Assembly: GCA_001822215.1 (NCBI GenBank)
Contig: MHQD01000026.1
Location: 1-42,047 of the forward strand
Source: Candidatus Sungbacteria bacterium RIFCSPHIGHO2_01_FULL_50_25
GTDB taxonomy: Bacteria; Patescibacteriota; Minisyncoccia; Sungbacterales; HO2-52-23
Length of the DNA: 42,047 nucleotides
Direction: 5' to 3'
Each line of letters opens with the position of its first letter. Position 1 is the first letter of the stretch. Positions 25,923-34,862 of this stretch are shown in pieces. Both the position numbers and the translations under genes were made by a program. Under the pieces are notes generated by a model. The model saw nothing but the letters and a program-made list of their open reading frames with translations. It had not been told where the DNA came from and ran no database searches.

Positions 25923-27140
25923 CTACTTCGCGACGTCGATCCCCCAAACCCCTCCGGTTATGCGGTCGACAAAAAAGATATATTTTTCGTCTTTGGTGAC
26001 GCGCAGGTTCGTCATATCATAGCCGCCGTCGTTGAATACGCCAGAGACGGCCTTTGTTTTTATGTTAAAAAGCGCAATGCGGTCGTTCGTGTTCAAGTCG
26101 CCCCGCAAATAGTCGTCCGGCATAAGCGCGTCTTGCGGAATTCCCCGAGGAACCGCACAGTACACCTTCTCTTCTCCTACCCACGTGCATTTTTCCGGCA
26201 GTGTCTGGAAATCCGGTTTTGCAATCTCTTTCCCGGTCGAGTCATGCACCGCGAGCGTCGCAGTCTTTCCCGACCTATCGGTCGATCCCACCAATACGCG
26301 CCCCCCGCCAGGCGACCACAGCGAAGAAAGGCCGTTTGAGGGACCCAAAAATCTTCTAAGTTCGCCGGTTGACCTCGCGAAGAGGAAAACGTATCCCGGT
26401 GCTGTTCCAGAGGGGTTTGTTTCAAGGGCGAACCGCTCGGACGCCGGCCAAGAAACGCGAACGCCGCGCACCGGCGTTCGAAAGATTATTTTTTGGTTTT
26501 TTCCGGACGCGTCAGCAGTCGATACAAGCGTTTCTCCGTCTTTTTCAGTTACGTAGACAAGAGACGATCCGGCGCTGGACCACGCAATGCTTTTTATCCC
26601 GGTCGGGAGAGTCGCGACGCTCGAGGTTCCGATGCTTTTAAAAAGGAACGATTTTACAATATCGCCGTCAAGGTACGAAACAGCCGCGCGGTCGCGAGTC
26701 GGAGACCACACCGCGTTAAAAAGCCCGATGACGGTAATCGTAGAAAGGGATTCGTGTGTTCCCGACGGGAACGAAAAAGCGCCGATTTCCCCGCCCTCCT
26801 TTTTGAAATAGTAGAGTTTGTCCTCGGCGCGCGAAAGCTCGATTGAAAGCGCTGGCGTCTCTGTGACAGGAAAAAGACGCGTCTGGATGCCGCTCGCAAT
26901 GGGAATTTCAACGCCAGAGCCCTCTTGGATCGGGCCCTCGCCGAATCCAGGAGATCGGCCGGCACCCGGCCCCGCTTCGGGAAATCCGGACACCGGTTCG
27001 CCGACTATCTCCGGCGGCTTTTCGCCGCCGCCCTCCCCGGTGCGGAAGATGAAAAGGTATGTGAGGAGCGTTCCGGTGCCGAAAAGAATGACCGCGATGC
27101 CGATGTAGACGATTAGTTTTTTTTGTGACAGTTCGTTCAT
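25923..27140 (-). CDS. Membrane-anchored beta-propeller-like protein
   Basis: A 405-residue protein with one N-terminal transmembrane helix (KLIVYIGIAVILFGTGTLLTYLFIF), a Gly/Pro-rich linker, and a C-terminal domain with repeated strands such as GLFNAVWSPTRDRAAVSY, GIKSIAWSSAGSSLVYV and GLSSLWSPGGGRVLVG, which look like WD40/TolB-type propeller blades outside the membrane. It is the last gene of the ten-gene secretion operon, 5 nt after the pilin gene. The exact function is unknown. Confidence 0.65.
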   Translation of the reverse strand: MNELSQKKLIVYIGIAVILFGTGTLLTYLFIFRTGEGGGEKPPEIVGEPVSGFPEAGPGAGRSPGFGEGPIQEGSGVEIPIASGIQTRLFPVTETPALSIELSRAEDKLYYFKKEGGEIGAFSFPSGTHESLSTITVIGLFNAVWSPTRDRAAVSYLDGDIVKSFLFKSIGTSSVATLPTGIKSIAWSSAGSSLVYVTEKDGETLVSTADASGKNQKIIFRTPVRGVRVSWPASERFALETNPSGTAPGYVFLFARSTGELRRFLGPSNGLSSLWSPGGGRVLVGSTDRSGKTATLAVHDSTGKEIAKPDFQTLPEKCTWVGEEKVYCAVPRGIPQDALMPDDYLRGDLNTNDRIALFNIKTKAVSGVFNDGGYDMTNLRVTKDEKYIFFVDRITGGVWGIDVAK

Positions 27141-27145
27141 GCGCG

Positions 27146-27628
27146 CTATTTTTTCTTCTCAATAAGCGGGAGGTTTATATCAAAATTTTTCACTAAATTC
27201 GGGTTAATGATAGAAAGAGTGAGGTATGATACAAGCGCCACCACGAGCCCAAGCACTGCGTTATACATCGCTTTTTTCGCTTCCGCGGTTCCCCCCTCGG
27301 TCGGCATCATGTAGCGTATCGCGCCGTAGGTAAACATAAAAAACGCGGTAAGCGCGACAAGACTTATGCCGTAGGTATAGATTTTCGAAAAAAGATCGCT
27401 CGGCTTTGCAACGTCGGTCAGAAATTCAAGTCCGGGAATGGCCTTGGACGCCGCCGCGACGCCAAGGTCAACGCACTGCCCCCCCGTCGCGCTTTTGCAG
27501 AGAATCTGGGCGTGAACAGCAAAGGGAGCCGCCACAACGATTCCGAAAACAAGCATAACCCCTGCTGCTCTGGCTCCCCGATTGAGGTTTCTCAATAATA
27601 AGGCGAAAAAAAGCGTTGGTGCGCGCAT
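27146..27628 (-). CDS. TrbC/VirB2-like pilin
   Basis: A 160-residue protein with a long signal peptide ending near AVHAQ, two Cys, then two transmembrane helices (IYTYGISLVALTAFFMFTYGAIRYM and KAMYNAVLGLVVALVSYLTLSI) joined by a short basic loop. This is the VirB2/TrbC type IV secretion pilin pattern. The VirB4 and VirB6-like genes upstream support it. It would form the pilus or channel subunit. Confidence 0.8.
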   Translation of the reverse strand: MRAPTLFFALLLRNLNRGARAAGVMLVFGIVVAAPFAVHAQILCKSATGGQCVDLGVAAASKAIPGLEFLTDVAKPSDLFSKIYTYGISLVALTAFFMFTYGAIRYMMPTEGGTAEAKKAMYNAVLGLVVALVSYLTLSIINPNLVKNFDINLPLIEKKK

Positions 27629-27629
27629 G

Positions 27630-28667
27630 CTATTGTATGAATATGGTAAGCGATTTTATTACCGGAAGGAGAAAGGCGTTTTTCAATGAGGACGCGGTCG
27701 CGGACACCGAAAGCGAAACGGCTTGGATTCCTTCGGTCTTTAATGTAAGAAACTGCGGGTTTTGGGCGGCGGGTTCTATCGACGTTCCCCCGACCTTCCA
27801 GGCGTACGCGATATTTTTTCTTCCTCCGGGGAAAAAGAAGGGCTCCGCAACAAGGTCGATGAGCTCCCCTTTTGCTGCGTGGATGAGCGTGTGCGCGGAG
27901 CGGTATTCTGTTCCGCCGACAGGAGAATAGCGATAGACCGACACCAGCGGATTGCGGTTTATGATGAAAAGCGACCCCTCCTTTTTTACGGTTTTTCCGA
28001 GGTCTTCAATTGAGACGCGCACCCAGTGAGACCCGTTCGGGATTTTCGACGTCTGTATTCCGATAGACTGTTTCCCGATCCCCGACGCGAACTTTTTTTC
28101 ATCCCCCAGACTCCATTGGTAGACGAGATTTTTCGGGTCAATCATTTTTCCGCCAGAAGCGATTTCTGGAAGCGCGGTGACATATACGGTTGATCCAGGA
28201 ACCGCGAGCGCTTTTCCGGTAAACCACGCGGGTACGTGCGTATCCGCGTGCCAGACGAGCGAAAGATCGGATACGCGGATCGTTGCAGACATTGTGGCGA
28301 CTTGTTTGTCCAAGGCGGTTGCGCGTACCGATACGCTTATCGCGCTTCCGATCCCTCCCGCGGTTATTTCCGCGGAGTACTTTCCCCTGCCTGAAAGGTC
28401 GGAACGAAATTGCCCGTTTATGGTCCACTCAAAGAATGTCGTATCTTTGTTGAATATCGGGGTTACTGCTTGAAGAATCACTTTTTCTCCCGGGGCAGGC
28501 GAAGACGGGACCGCGGTGATTGACGCCGGCGGCTCGAGTTGCGGAAAAGAAATCTGCGCGCCCGCGAAAAAAGGAAGAGCGAACAAAAACGACCCGATTG
28601 CGGCAGTTTGTACGAGATGCCCCATACCGCCTATTATATACCGCTTTTTCTCTCTTGTGGACGTCAT
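27630..28667 (-). CDS. Secreted PKD/Ig-like protein of the secretion cluster
   Basis: A 345-residue protein with a signal peptide (positive start then TAAIGSFLFALPFFAGAQ) and repeated Ig/PKD-like beta-sandwich segments (ITAVPSSPAPGEKVILQA, FFEWTINGQF, YQWSLGDEKKF, IAYAWKVGG). It overlaps virB4 by 4 nt (ATGA), so it is translationally coupled. A -10-like TATAAT also sits 7 nt before an internal ATG (28625). It may be a surface or channel-associated adhesin-like subunit. No named homolog. Confidence 0.65.
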   Translation of the reverse strand: MTSTREKKRYIIGGMGHLVQTAAIGSFLFALPFFAGAQISFPQLEPPASITAVPSSPAPGEKVILQAVTPIFNKDTTFFEWTINGQFRSDLSGRGKYSAEITAGGIGSAISVSVRATALDKQVATMSATIRVSDLSLVWHADTHVPAWFTGKALAVPGSTVYVTALPEIASGGKMIDPKNLVYQWSLGDEKKFASGIGKQSIGIQTSKIPNGSHWVRVSIEDLGKTVKKEGSLFIINRNPLVSVYRYSPVGGTEYRSAHTLIHAAKGELIDLVAEPFFFPGGRKNIAYAWKVGGTSIEPAAQNPQFLTLKTEGIQAVSLSVSATASSLKNAFLLPVIKSLTIFIQ

Positions 28668-30484
28668 GATATTGATTGCGAATGATACTCCTCGCGCGCT
28701 TTTTTAATCATGAGAATTTGGGCAGGGTCAGACGTTATGACCTGGTCTTCCGAATAGGACGCGAGCACCTTCATCGCGACGTGCTTTAGGCCGGCAAAGA
28801 AAATGCCTTCGCCGCGGTCCGCTTCCAAAAGAATAAGCTTTTCTTCTTCCGTGAGATTGAACGTGTCTTTCACGAATTCGATTGTCGCGGGGGACTGTTT
28901 GAATAGAATCTGGAGGGACGAGTTCGTGATGATCGGCTTCCCGTACGTCGAGTTCATGAAGTCGCCGACGTCCTGGGTGATCGTCGCAAGGCCGAGATAG
29001 TATTTGCGCGCGCGCTTCGCGATGCCGAAAAGAAACGAGCCGCCGTCCTCGTTTTTCAAAAGCCACCACGCTTCATCCACAAGCAAAATCCGCTTTTTCA
29101 GGGTGGTCCTCACGACGTTCCAGATGTAGTGAAGCACGATATACATGCCGACCGAGCGAAGCTCGTCCTCCATGTCGCGGACGGAAAACACCACGAGGCG
29201 GTTTTTGATTTCCACGTTCGTCGGCTGGTTCAAAAACCCCGACCACGTGCCGGAGGTGTATTTTTTGAGCCGCACCGCGATTTCCTCGCCGCCAACCGTG
29301 TTTGCAAGAATAAGCTCGAGGTCCGACAGTGTCGGCGGCGAAATCTGCGAAAAATCGGATTCGGGAGTGATGTCCTTTGATGCGTATGTTTCCGTGATCG
29401 CCTGGTCAAGAATCGCGTCTTCTTCCGGCGTAAGCCCCCCGAGCATGATGCGGAAAAGCCCGATCAGGTTTACGATGTTTGACCTCAAAACGTCTGCGGC
29501 CGATTCGTCTTCGCGCGGGACCGGAAGGTCAAAGGGATTTATATGGTTTTTCGAAGAAAGCGAGATATTGATGTAGGACCCGCCGACGACTTCCGCCAAA
29601 TATTCGTATTCGCGCTCCGGGTCGATCACGATGACGTCAACCCCCCACATGAGCGAGCGCAGAATTTCAAGTTTCGAAAAATAGCTTTTTCCTCCGCCGG
29701 AGACGCCGAACACCACGGAGTTCGCGTTGGGAAGGGAAAACCGGTCAAAGAGGATCAAACTGTTATTGTGGCTGTTGATTCCGTAAAGAATCCCCTTGTT
29801 TGAAGTGAGGTCAAAGGAAACAAACGGGAACGTGGAGGACACGGGAGACGAGTTTAAATAGGTATGCACCCCCAAGCGGTCCATGGCGAGCGGCAGGACC
29901 GATTGGAACCCCTCGAGCTGCTGGAAAAGAGCGGTTTTCGTGTATACAAGGCGCGATTCAAGGACCGATTTTATGTCTGCCTCCGCTTTATTGAGCTCCT
30001 CTTCGGATTTTCCGTAGACCGTAATATAGAGACCGAATGAAAATAGGCGCTCCTGTGCCTGTTGGAGCTTGTCGCGAAGCTCTTCGAGGTTCCGGTACGC
30101 CGCATCAAGCATCGGATCGCGCACAAGCCCCCGCGTTTCCCGGTCGGATATTTGCGACTGGACCTCCGCGGTTTTCCGGCGAAGGGTCCGCATAATGGTT
30201 GCGGTGTCCACGGGGTGGATGTGCATCGCGATATCGAAGAGTTTGTCCATGTTGACGACCGGGCTGAACCATCCAGTGTGAAGATAGCGCGGATAGGAAA
30301 AGACGAACATGGTGCGCGCGAATTTTTCCCCGATCCGTATGAACGTCGGGCTTACCTCAAGGGCCGAGGGCGCGAGGATGTCTTGGAGCCCGATTCCTTC
30401 CCCGCGCGACATATCCGACGGGAGGATCGAGCGCATCATCTCGTCTTCTTTCTCTTTTTCGTCTTTTTTTCCGAAAAATGCCAT
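28664..30484 (-). CDS. virB4: VirB4/TraC-type secretion ATPase
   Basis: About 606 residues. The C-terminal half is a VirB4 ATPase: Walker A FGVSGGGKSYFSK (about residue 260), DVIVIDPEREYEYLAE, Walker B RILLVDEAWWLL (about 466), and ATITQDVGDFMNS. The N-terminal part is coiled. I chose ATG 30484, 7 nt after the upstream stop; ATG 30523 would overlap it. VirB4 powers type IV secretion assembly or substrate transfer at the inner membrane. The region usually found N-terminal in VirB4 seems to be encoded as the separate upstream gene. Confidence 0.9.
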   Translation of the reverse strand: MAFFGKKDEKEKEDEMMRSILPSDMSRGEGIGLQDILAPSALEVSPTFIRIGEKFARTMFVFSYPRYLHTGWFSPVVNMDKLFDIAMHIHPVDTATIMRTLRRKTAEVQSQISDRETRGLVRDPMLDAAYRNLEELRDKLQQAQERLFSFGLYITVYGKSEEELNKAEADIKSVLESRLVYTKTALFQQLEGFQSVLPLAMDRLGVHTYLNSSPVSSTFPFVSFDLTSNKGILYGINSHNNSLILFDRFSLPNANSVVFGVSGGGKSYFSKLEILRSLMWGVDVIVIDPEREYEYLAEVVGGSYINISLSSKNHINPFDLPVPREDESAADVLRSNIVNLIGLFRIMLGGLTPEEDAILDQAITETYASKDITPESDFSQISPPTLSDLELILANTVGGEEIAVRLKKYTSGTWSGFLNQPTNVEIKNRLVVFSVRDMEDELRSVGMYIVLHYIWNVVRTTLKKRILLVDEAWWLLKNEDGGSFLFGIAKRARKYYLGLATITQDVGDFMNSTYGKPIITNSSLQILFKQSPATIEFVKDTFNLTEEEKLILLEADRGEGIFFAGLKHVAMKVLASYSEDQVITSDPAQILMIKKAREEYHSQSIS

Positions 30485-30491
30485 AGGGGTT

Positions 30492-31148
30492 TTATTCGCT
30501 TGCGGCGGCGACCGTTTTTTCAAATTCAGTCGGGTTATAGAGTCCGTAGAAAAGTTCGACCAATTCCTCGGTGTTTAGGGGCGCCGACCGGACGCCGAAC
30601 GACTTGAGCCCTTCGATGATCGTATCAACGCGCTGCCAAATCTGGAGCTTGTGCTCTTCAAAGAGCGCATGCACGTCTTTCTCCGAGTTTGCGTCCTTCC
30701 CGCTTCCGAGCCCGAGCGTGTTGATGGCTGACGAAAGAAACCCTTTTTGTTCGAGGACCGACACGCTGTAGGGAATGATGATGTAAAACGTTTTTGACAT
30801 GATGTTCGCCGAGCCGACGAGCGTTTGGATGAATTCGGTGTATTCCCCGATCTGGATTTTTACGTATTCATTGTCTTCCTCTTTTTGCTTGCTCTTCAGC
30901 GTCTCCAGATACGGGGCGATGTTCAAAAGGCGCGAGAGCGTGACGATCTGGATCGGAAAATCGAGCGAATTGAGAAAGTTTTGGTATTGGTATGTGATGG
31001 CGTCCTGCTCTTCCGCCGATTTGAGCGCGAAGTTGATGGATGAACACATGACGAGAACCCGAAAACTTCCGTCCTTCAGGACGACGACATCCTCTTTGAT
31101 GGAATCGATCGAGAGCAGTTGTTGGGCCGAAGCCGCTTGTACCGCCAT
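30492..31148 (-). CDS. TraC-like protein, VirB4 N-terminal domain partner
   Basis: A 218-residue protein without a membrane segment. VVVLKDGSFRVLVMCSSINFALKS followed by SAEEQDAITYQYQNFLNSLDFPIQIV resembles the N-terminal domain of VirB4/TraC proteins. It lies between prgI and virB4, 2 nt after the first and 7 nt before the second, so the two halves of a VirB4-like unit seem to be encoded as separate genes. The function as a VirB4 partner is an inference. Confidence 0.65.
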   Translation of the reverse strand: MAVQAASAQQLLSIDSIKEDVVVLKDGSFRVLVMCSSINFALKSAEEQDAITYQYQNFLNSLDFPIQIVTLSRLLNIAPYLETLKSKQKEEDNEYVKIQIGEYTEFIQTLVGSANIMSKTFYIIIPYSVSVLEQKGFLSSAINTLGLGSGKDANSEKDVHALFEEHKLQIWQRVDTIIEGLKSFGVRSAPLNTEELVELFYGLYNPTEFEKTVAAASE

Positions 31149-31150
31149 GG

Positions 31151-31612
31151 CTATGTGTGAAGAGGGGTCCGCCGCTCCTCGTGCGTTTTAGTATCAAGCG
31201 TCCACGAAAGCTCCGACAGGCGCGAGTGGGAAAGTTTCGGCGAGGTCTGGATACGCGTTTCTTCTTCCTTGTGCTCCCCCGCGCTTTTCTGGACCTCGCG
31301 CGTTTGGGCGCGCTTCCAGACAAACACCCGCGGCCGGATAAAATATTTCACCGCGTGAACCACGATTGAGCCGACCGGTATTTCGCTGATTTTTCCCCAC
31401 GCGAGCGCGACCGCGGAGGCGCCAACGAAGAAAGAAAGGACGAGCGCGAGAAACCCGGTGAACTGGAAAAAAATAACAACAATAAGGATGACCCCCGACG
31501 CAAGGTACGCAAATTGTTTCGCGGTCAAAAATCCCCCGATAATTTTATCTTCGACGGTGATGAATTGTGGGACTTGAAATCGTTGCACGGCGAGTGAATA
31601 GGTCACGATCAA
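31151..31612 (-). CDS. prgI: PrgI family protein (VirB3-like)
   Basis: A 153-residue protein with the PrgI start RFQVPQFITVEDKIIGGFLTAKQF, two close transmembrane helices (YLASGVILIVVIFFQFTGFLALVLSFFVGASAV) and a polar tail. PrgI/VirB3 is a small inner-membrane partner of VirB4, two genes downstream. Confidence 0.85.
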   Translation of the reverse strand: MIVTYSLAVQRFQVPQFITVEDKIIGGFLTAKQFAYLASGVILIVVIFFQFTGFLALVLSFFVGASAVALAWGKISEIPVGSIVVHAVKYFIRPRVFVWKRAQTREVQKSAGEHKEEETRIQTSPKLSHSRLSELSWTLDTKTHEERRTPLHT

Positions 31613-31636
31613 TTAGTATGTTCTAATGTATAAGAT

Positions 31637-32731
31637 TTACTCGAAATTTTCTCGGTACGGATCTTGTTTTTGTTCCGGTTGTGCTGCGGGGCGCGGCGTA
31701 TCTCCCCGGAGATCTATCGGCGGAATCTTCGGGTTTGTGTAAGGCAATTCCCCTTTTTTCACCAAGAACGGCTCCTGCGGCCCGCGCGGGTCCTCGACCC
31801 GGTCTGTTTTCTGCGGAGGTTCTTTTTCTCCTTCAAGCACTTTTTCGCGGTAAGGATCAGTTCCCTGCCGCGGCGGAGTCGGCATGCGCGGTATGAACAC
31901 TTTTGGCTGTTGAGGAATTGCACTCGGCCCTGCGGGAGCCGGCGCCGGACGCGGCGCTTGAGGCAAGACAATATTCCGAGTTTCCTCGCGAGGCGGCGCA
32001 GGCGGCTTTGGCATCTCTGGGGTAGTAGGAAGCGGTTTTGGCGCTGGCGGTGCGGGATGAAGCTCCTCGGGCATTTTCAAAGACCCCGAAAGTACGTTCA
32101 TGCGTGGCGAGGGCGGCGTTGTTGTCGGCTGCGGAGTTGGCGCTGGCCGCGGAGCCGCTACTACTTGTTTTTGTGGTATTACAAGCGGCGGCCGCATGGG
32201 CGCTTTTTGTTCCATCGGCGGTGCCTGTTTTTGCATGACCGGCGGGGCTTGCGGCCGCGGAACAGCTTGCGGTATTGGTTGGCCGAATGTGCGCACTGCG
32301 GGCTCTTGAGGCGCAGGCGCCGGAGGGCGCGGCGCAAGAACAATCTGCGCGCCTTGCGGCTTTTGCGCTTCCTCTATGCGTGCGCTCAGCGAGCTTTCGC
32401 TCAATTCAAACCTGTGCGCTTTCTTGATTTCCTCCGCAAGCGGTTTTAACACGCTAATATAAATGTCTTTTGCAAGAGCGTCTGCAATCGCCGGTTTTAA
32501 TCCGATGCGTTCGATAATGCGCGGCAAAAAGTCCTGCGGCCTCGAAAGGCCGAGGACTATATTTCCGGCTTCCGCGGAAGCAATTTTCCCGTTGTCTTGT
32601 GAGAGATTGTATTTTTTCCCGATCTCGTACATTTTAGTAGCAATTTCATCATCAAAAAGCGCGTCCTGGAGAATATCCGGAAGAGCGTCAAATTTTTTCT
32701 CCATTTCTTCTTGTGAAAAAAGCCGAACCAT
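31637..32731 (-). CDS. Proline-rich cytoplasmic protein, unknown function
   Basis: A 364-residue protein. Residues 1-120 are helical (LFSQEEMEKKFDALPDILQDALFD, LPRIIERIGLKPAIADALAKDIYISVL); the rest is very rich in Pro, Ala, Gln and Lys (APRPPAPAPQEPAVRTFGQP), ending in DPYRENFE. There is no signal peptide or membrane segment. It lies between the VirB6-like and prgI genes. Such a disordered tail could be a scaffold or interaction region. Family unknown to me. Confidence 0.65.
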   Translation of the reverse strand: MVRLFSQEEMEKKFDALPDILQDALFDDEIATKMYEIGKKYNLSQDNGKIASAEAGNIVLGLSRPQDFLPRIIERIGLKPAIADALAKDIYISVLKPLAEEIKKAHRFELSESSLSARIEEAQKPQGAQIVLAPRPPAPAPQEPAVRTFGQPIPQAVPRPQAPPVMQKQAPPMEQKAPMRPPLVIPQKQVVAAPRPAPTPQPTTTPPSPRMNVLSGSLKMPEELHPAPPAPKPLPTTPEMPKPPAPPREETRNIVLPQAPRPAPAPAGPSAIPQQPKVFIPRMPTPPRQGTDPYREKVLEGEKEPPQKTDRVEDPRGPQEPFLVKKGELPYTNPKIPPIDLRGDTPRPAAQPEQKQDPYRENFE

Positions 32732-32741
32732 GATAATCGCG

Positions 32742-34862
32742 TTAGGTTATGAAATCTTCCGGGTTAACCCGCGCTTCTGCGGCTCGTTCCCGTTCTCGCC
32801 TTTCTTCCTGTTCCCGACGTCGTTCATTCGCCCGTCCCCTTCGTTCGTTTCTTTGCATTTCGTTTGCGAGATGCAGTTCATATTCATCAAAGGCCCGTAA
32901 TGCCGCGGCGCCCTCGTGCCGCAACCCGCTTGTGCGGTCCATCACAGCGGCGATATTCACGAGCTGTTGTTGACGAGTTTTCATCACGTCCTTGATGCGT
33001 TGGTACACCGCAGGCGCTTCCTCTGCGATTTTCTTGACCTCTTTTCTTCCTTTGATGTTCGTGATGATTCCCAAAATCACTTCGTCGTCATCATACGCTT
33101 CAGGAGCAAGCCCGAGTTTATCAGCATCCTTCAATACTTTCCGTTTTTCCTTGACGCGTTCATCGACGTTGTCTTTTTCAATAAGATGCGGGTTTGTCTT
33201 GTACATATCTTTTGCAACACCGAACCGTTCCGCGTGCTTCACCGCCTCCTTGCGCTCATTCTCGTCAAGGTGCTGATCCATTTCTTTTCGCTTTGCAAGC
33301 ACCGCAGCCATTGCTGCTTTTTCCCGCGACGACACCGCGCCTTTGTACCTTTTCGCCACATCCTCGCTTGAGTAGTGGTCAACCTCTTTCATTCTTGTTT
33401 CTATATCTTCTTTGCGCTCTTTTCCAAGCCCCATGACGCCTGCTTCCATTTTTCTGCCGATACCCGGGATCCGGCGCAGTCCCTGCGCGAATTTCTGCGT
33501 TTGTTCAGGCGCGCGAGCCATCGCCGCTGCCCCGCCCTTGAGCGCAAGCGCGCCCACACCGCCCGCAGCAAGAAGACCCGCTTTTGCAACGAGCCCGACC
33601 CCCGCCCCTGCGATCGCGCCACCGGTTTGGCGCGCGAGTTTGAGTGCGATCCACATGAAAAGCAACCCCACAAACGGTACGAGCATTCTGTCAAACGATC
33701 CCGACGGGCCGCCGCCATGGGGAGCCGCTAAGTCGACTTTTGAAATAATGAAAAAGCCCAAGTACATCATGAGATAGAAAAGCGGCACAAAAAACGCCCA
33801 GCGAAGCATGGTGGAGAGCCACAGATCAAAATATTTCTGCATCTTTGGGACGATTGCCGCAAGAAATGCAAGCGGCGCAAGGACTGAAAGCGCGATCATA
33901 ACGCCGTATCGGATGATGAGCGTAATCGCGCCTAAAAACATGGTGACCGCAGTAAACAGAATAAAGATGGTTTGCGTAAACATGCGTACCGACGCGCTTA
34001 CAAGCCTGTCGAAAAGATTTGAGAACCATCCGGTTATCCAATTCAATACTCCAGTAAAGACCGCTCCTCCGATGCAAAAGGCCGCTCCCGTAGCAAGCGA
34101 GAGTCCGCCGGTAAGAGGAATAAGCGCGGTTCCGATAAGAAGCCCCCCGGCGCAACCGACACCAGCAGCTGCTTGAGCTTGTACGGGCTCAACGCCAAGT
34201 GACGCCAAAAGTGTATCCTTTATTGGATTGGTGTTTTGGCTTATTATTGCTCCTGTGTTAATTTCTCGCTGCAAATCATAGGCGCTCATGTCGCTGATCT
34301 GGGTTTTTGTGGGCACGCTTCCGACGTTTTGCAGATCAATGGCATCAACAATAAATCTTCCTGGGTCATCGGGCATATTTTTTGCAAATATTGCGCCAAG
34401 CTGATTTGCGACGCCGAACACTATCGTGACCATGAGAAGACTGAAGTTAATGAGGAGCGCGACCATGATAACGCGGAACAAAAGCCGTTTCCCGCCCCAC
34501 TGGTCGAGATTCAATATGATGGTAAACGCAATCCACAGGATAATAAGGAGAAACGCTCCGTTCGTAAGGTCGCGAAGCGCGGCCCATGCAATCGGGACAA
34601 CCGGAATACCGGAGGGCACCGTCACCACATTTATGTAGAAAAACGTATTAAGAAGCGCTGCCGCTGCCATGGCAATGTAGACGGAAATTTCCCGGACGAT
34701 ATATAAGATGACATATACAAGTCCCGCCGCGGGTGTGGAAAGTCCTTTTGCGAAGTCTGTTACTACGTCGCCAGCCGCGGCATACGCGGAAGACGCAAAT
34801 GCCGTTCCGGCAAGCGTCGAGAGAAGGGCATAAAAAGTCCGTTTTAGAGAAAAGTTTTTCAT
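32742..34862 (-). CDS. VirB6/TrbL-like polytopic membrane protein
   Basis: A 706-residue protein with a signal peptide (SLKRTFYALLSTLAGTAFASSAYA), then at least seven hydrophobic segments (for example FLLIILWIAFTIIL, VIMVALLINFSLLMVTIVFG, IIRYGVMIALSVLAPLAFLAA, WAFFVPLFYLMMYLGFFII), followed from about residue 450 by a charged, helical cytoplasmic tail. This matches the VirB6/TrbL channel component. The start overlaps the upstream stop by one base (TAATG). Confidence 0.75.
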   Translation of the reverse strand: MKNFSLKRTFYALLSTLAGTAFASSAYAAAGDVVTDFAKGLSTPAAGLVYVILYIVREISVYIAMAAAALLNTFFYINVVTVPSGIPVVPIAWAALRDLTNGAFLLIILWIAFTIILNLDQWGGKRLLFRVIMVALLINFSLLMVTIVFGVANQLGAIFAKNMPDDPGRFIVDAIDLQNVGSVPTKTQISDMSAYDLQREINTGAIISQNTNPIKDTLLASLGVEPVQAQAAAGVGCAGGLLIGTALIPLTGGLSLATGAAFCIGGAVFTGVLNWITGWFSNLFDRLVSASVRMFTQTIFILFTAVTMFLGAITLIIRYGVMIALSVLAPLAFLAAIVPKMQKYFDLWLSTMLRWAFFVPLFYLMMYLGFFIISKVDLAAPHGGGPSGSFDRMLVPFVGLLFMWIALKLARQTGGAIAGAGVGLVAKAGLLAAGGVGALALKGGAAAMARAPEQTQKFAQGLRRIPGIGRKMEAGVMGLGKERKEDIETRMKEVDHYSSEDVAKRYKGAVSSREKAAMAAVLAKRKEMDQHLDENERKEAVKHAERFGVAKDMYKTNPHLIEKDNVDERVKEKRKVLKDADKLGLAPEAYDDDEVILGIITNIKGRKEVKKIAEEAPAVYQRIKDVMKTRQQQLVNIAAVMDRTSGLRHEGAAALRAFDEYELHLANEMQRNERRGRANERRREQEERRERERAAEARVNPEDFIT

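Noticed and set aside
28625..28667. ATG 28625 as the start of the PKD-like gene
   Set aside because: A TATAAT lies 7 nt upstream, but ATG 28667 overlaps the virB4 stop (ATGA) and gives a complete signal peptide with a basic N-region; kept only as an alternative.
31664..32449. Plus-strand open frame of 261 codons, Arg-rich
   Set aside because: It is the antisense of the Pro-rich protein gene (CCN codons read backwards as arginine and tryptophan codons).
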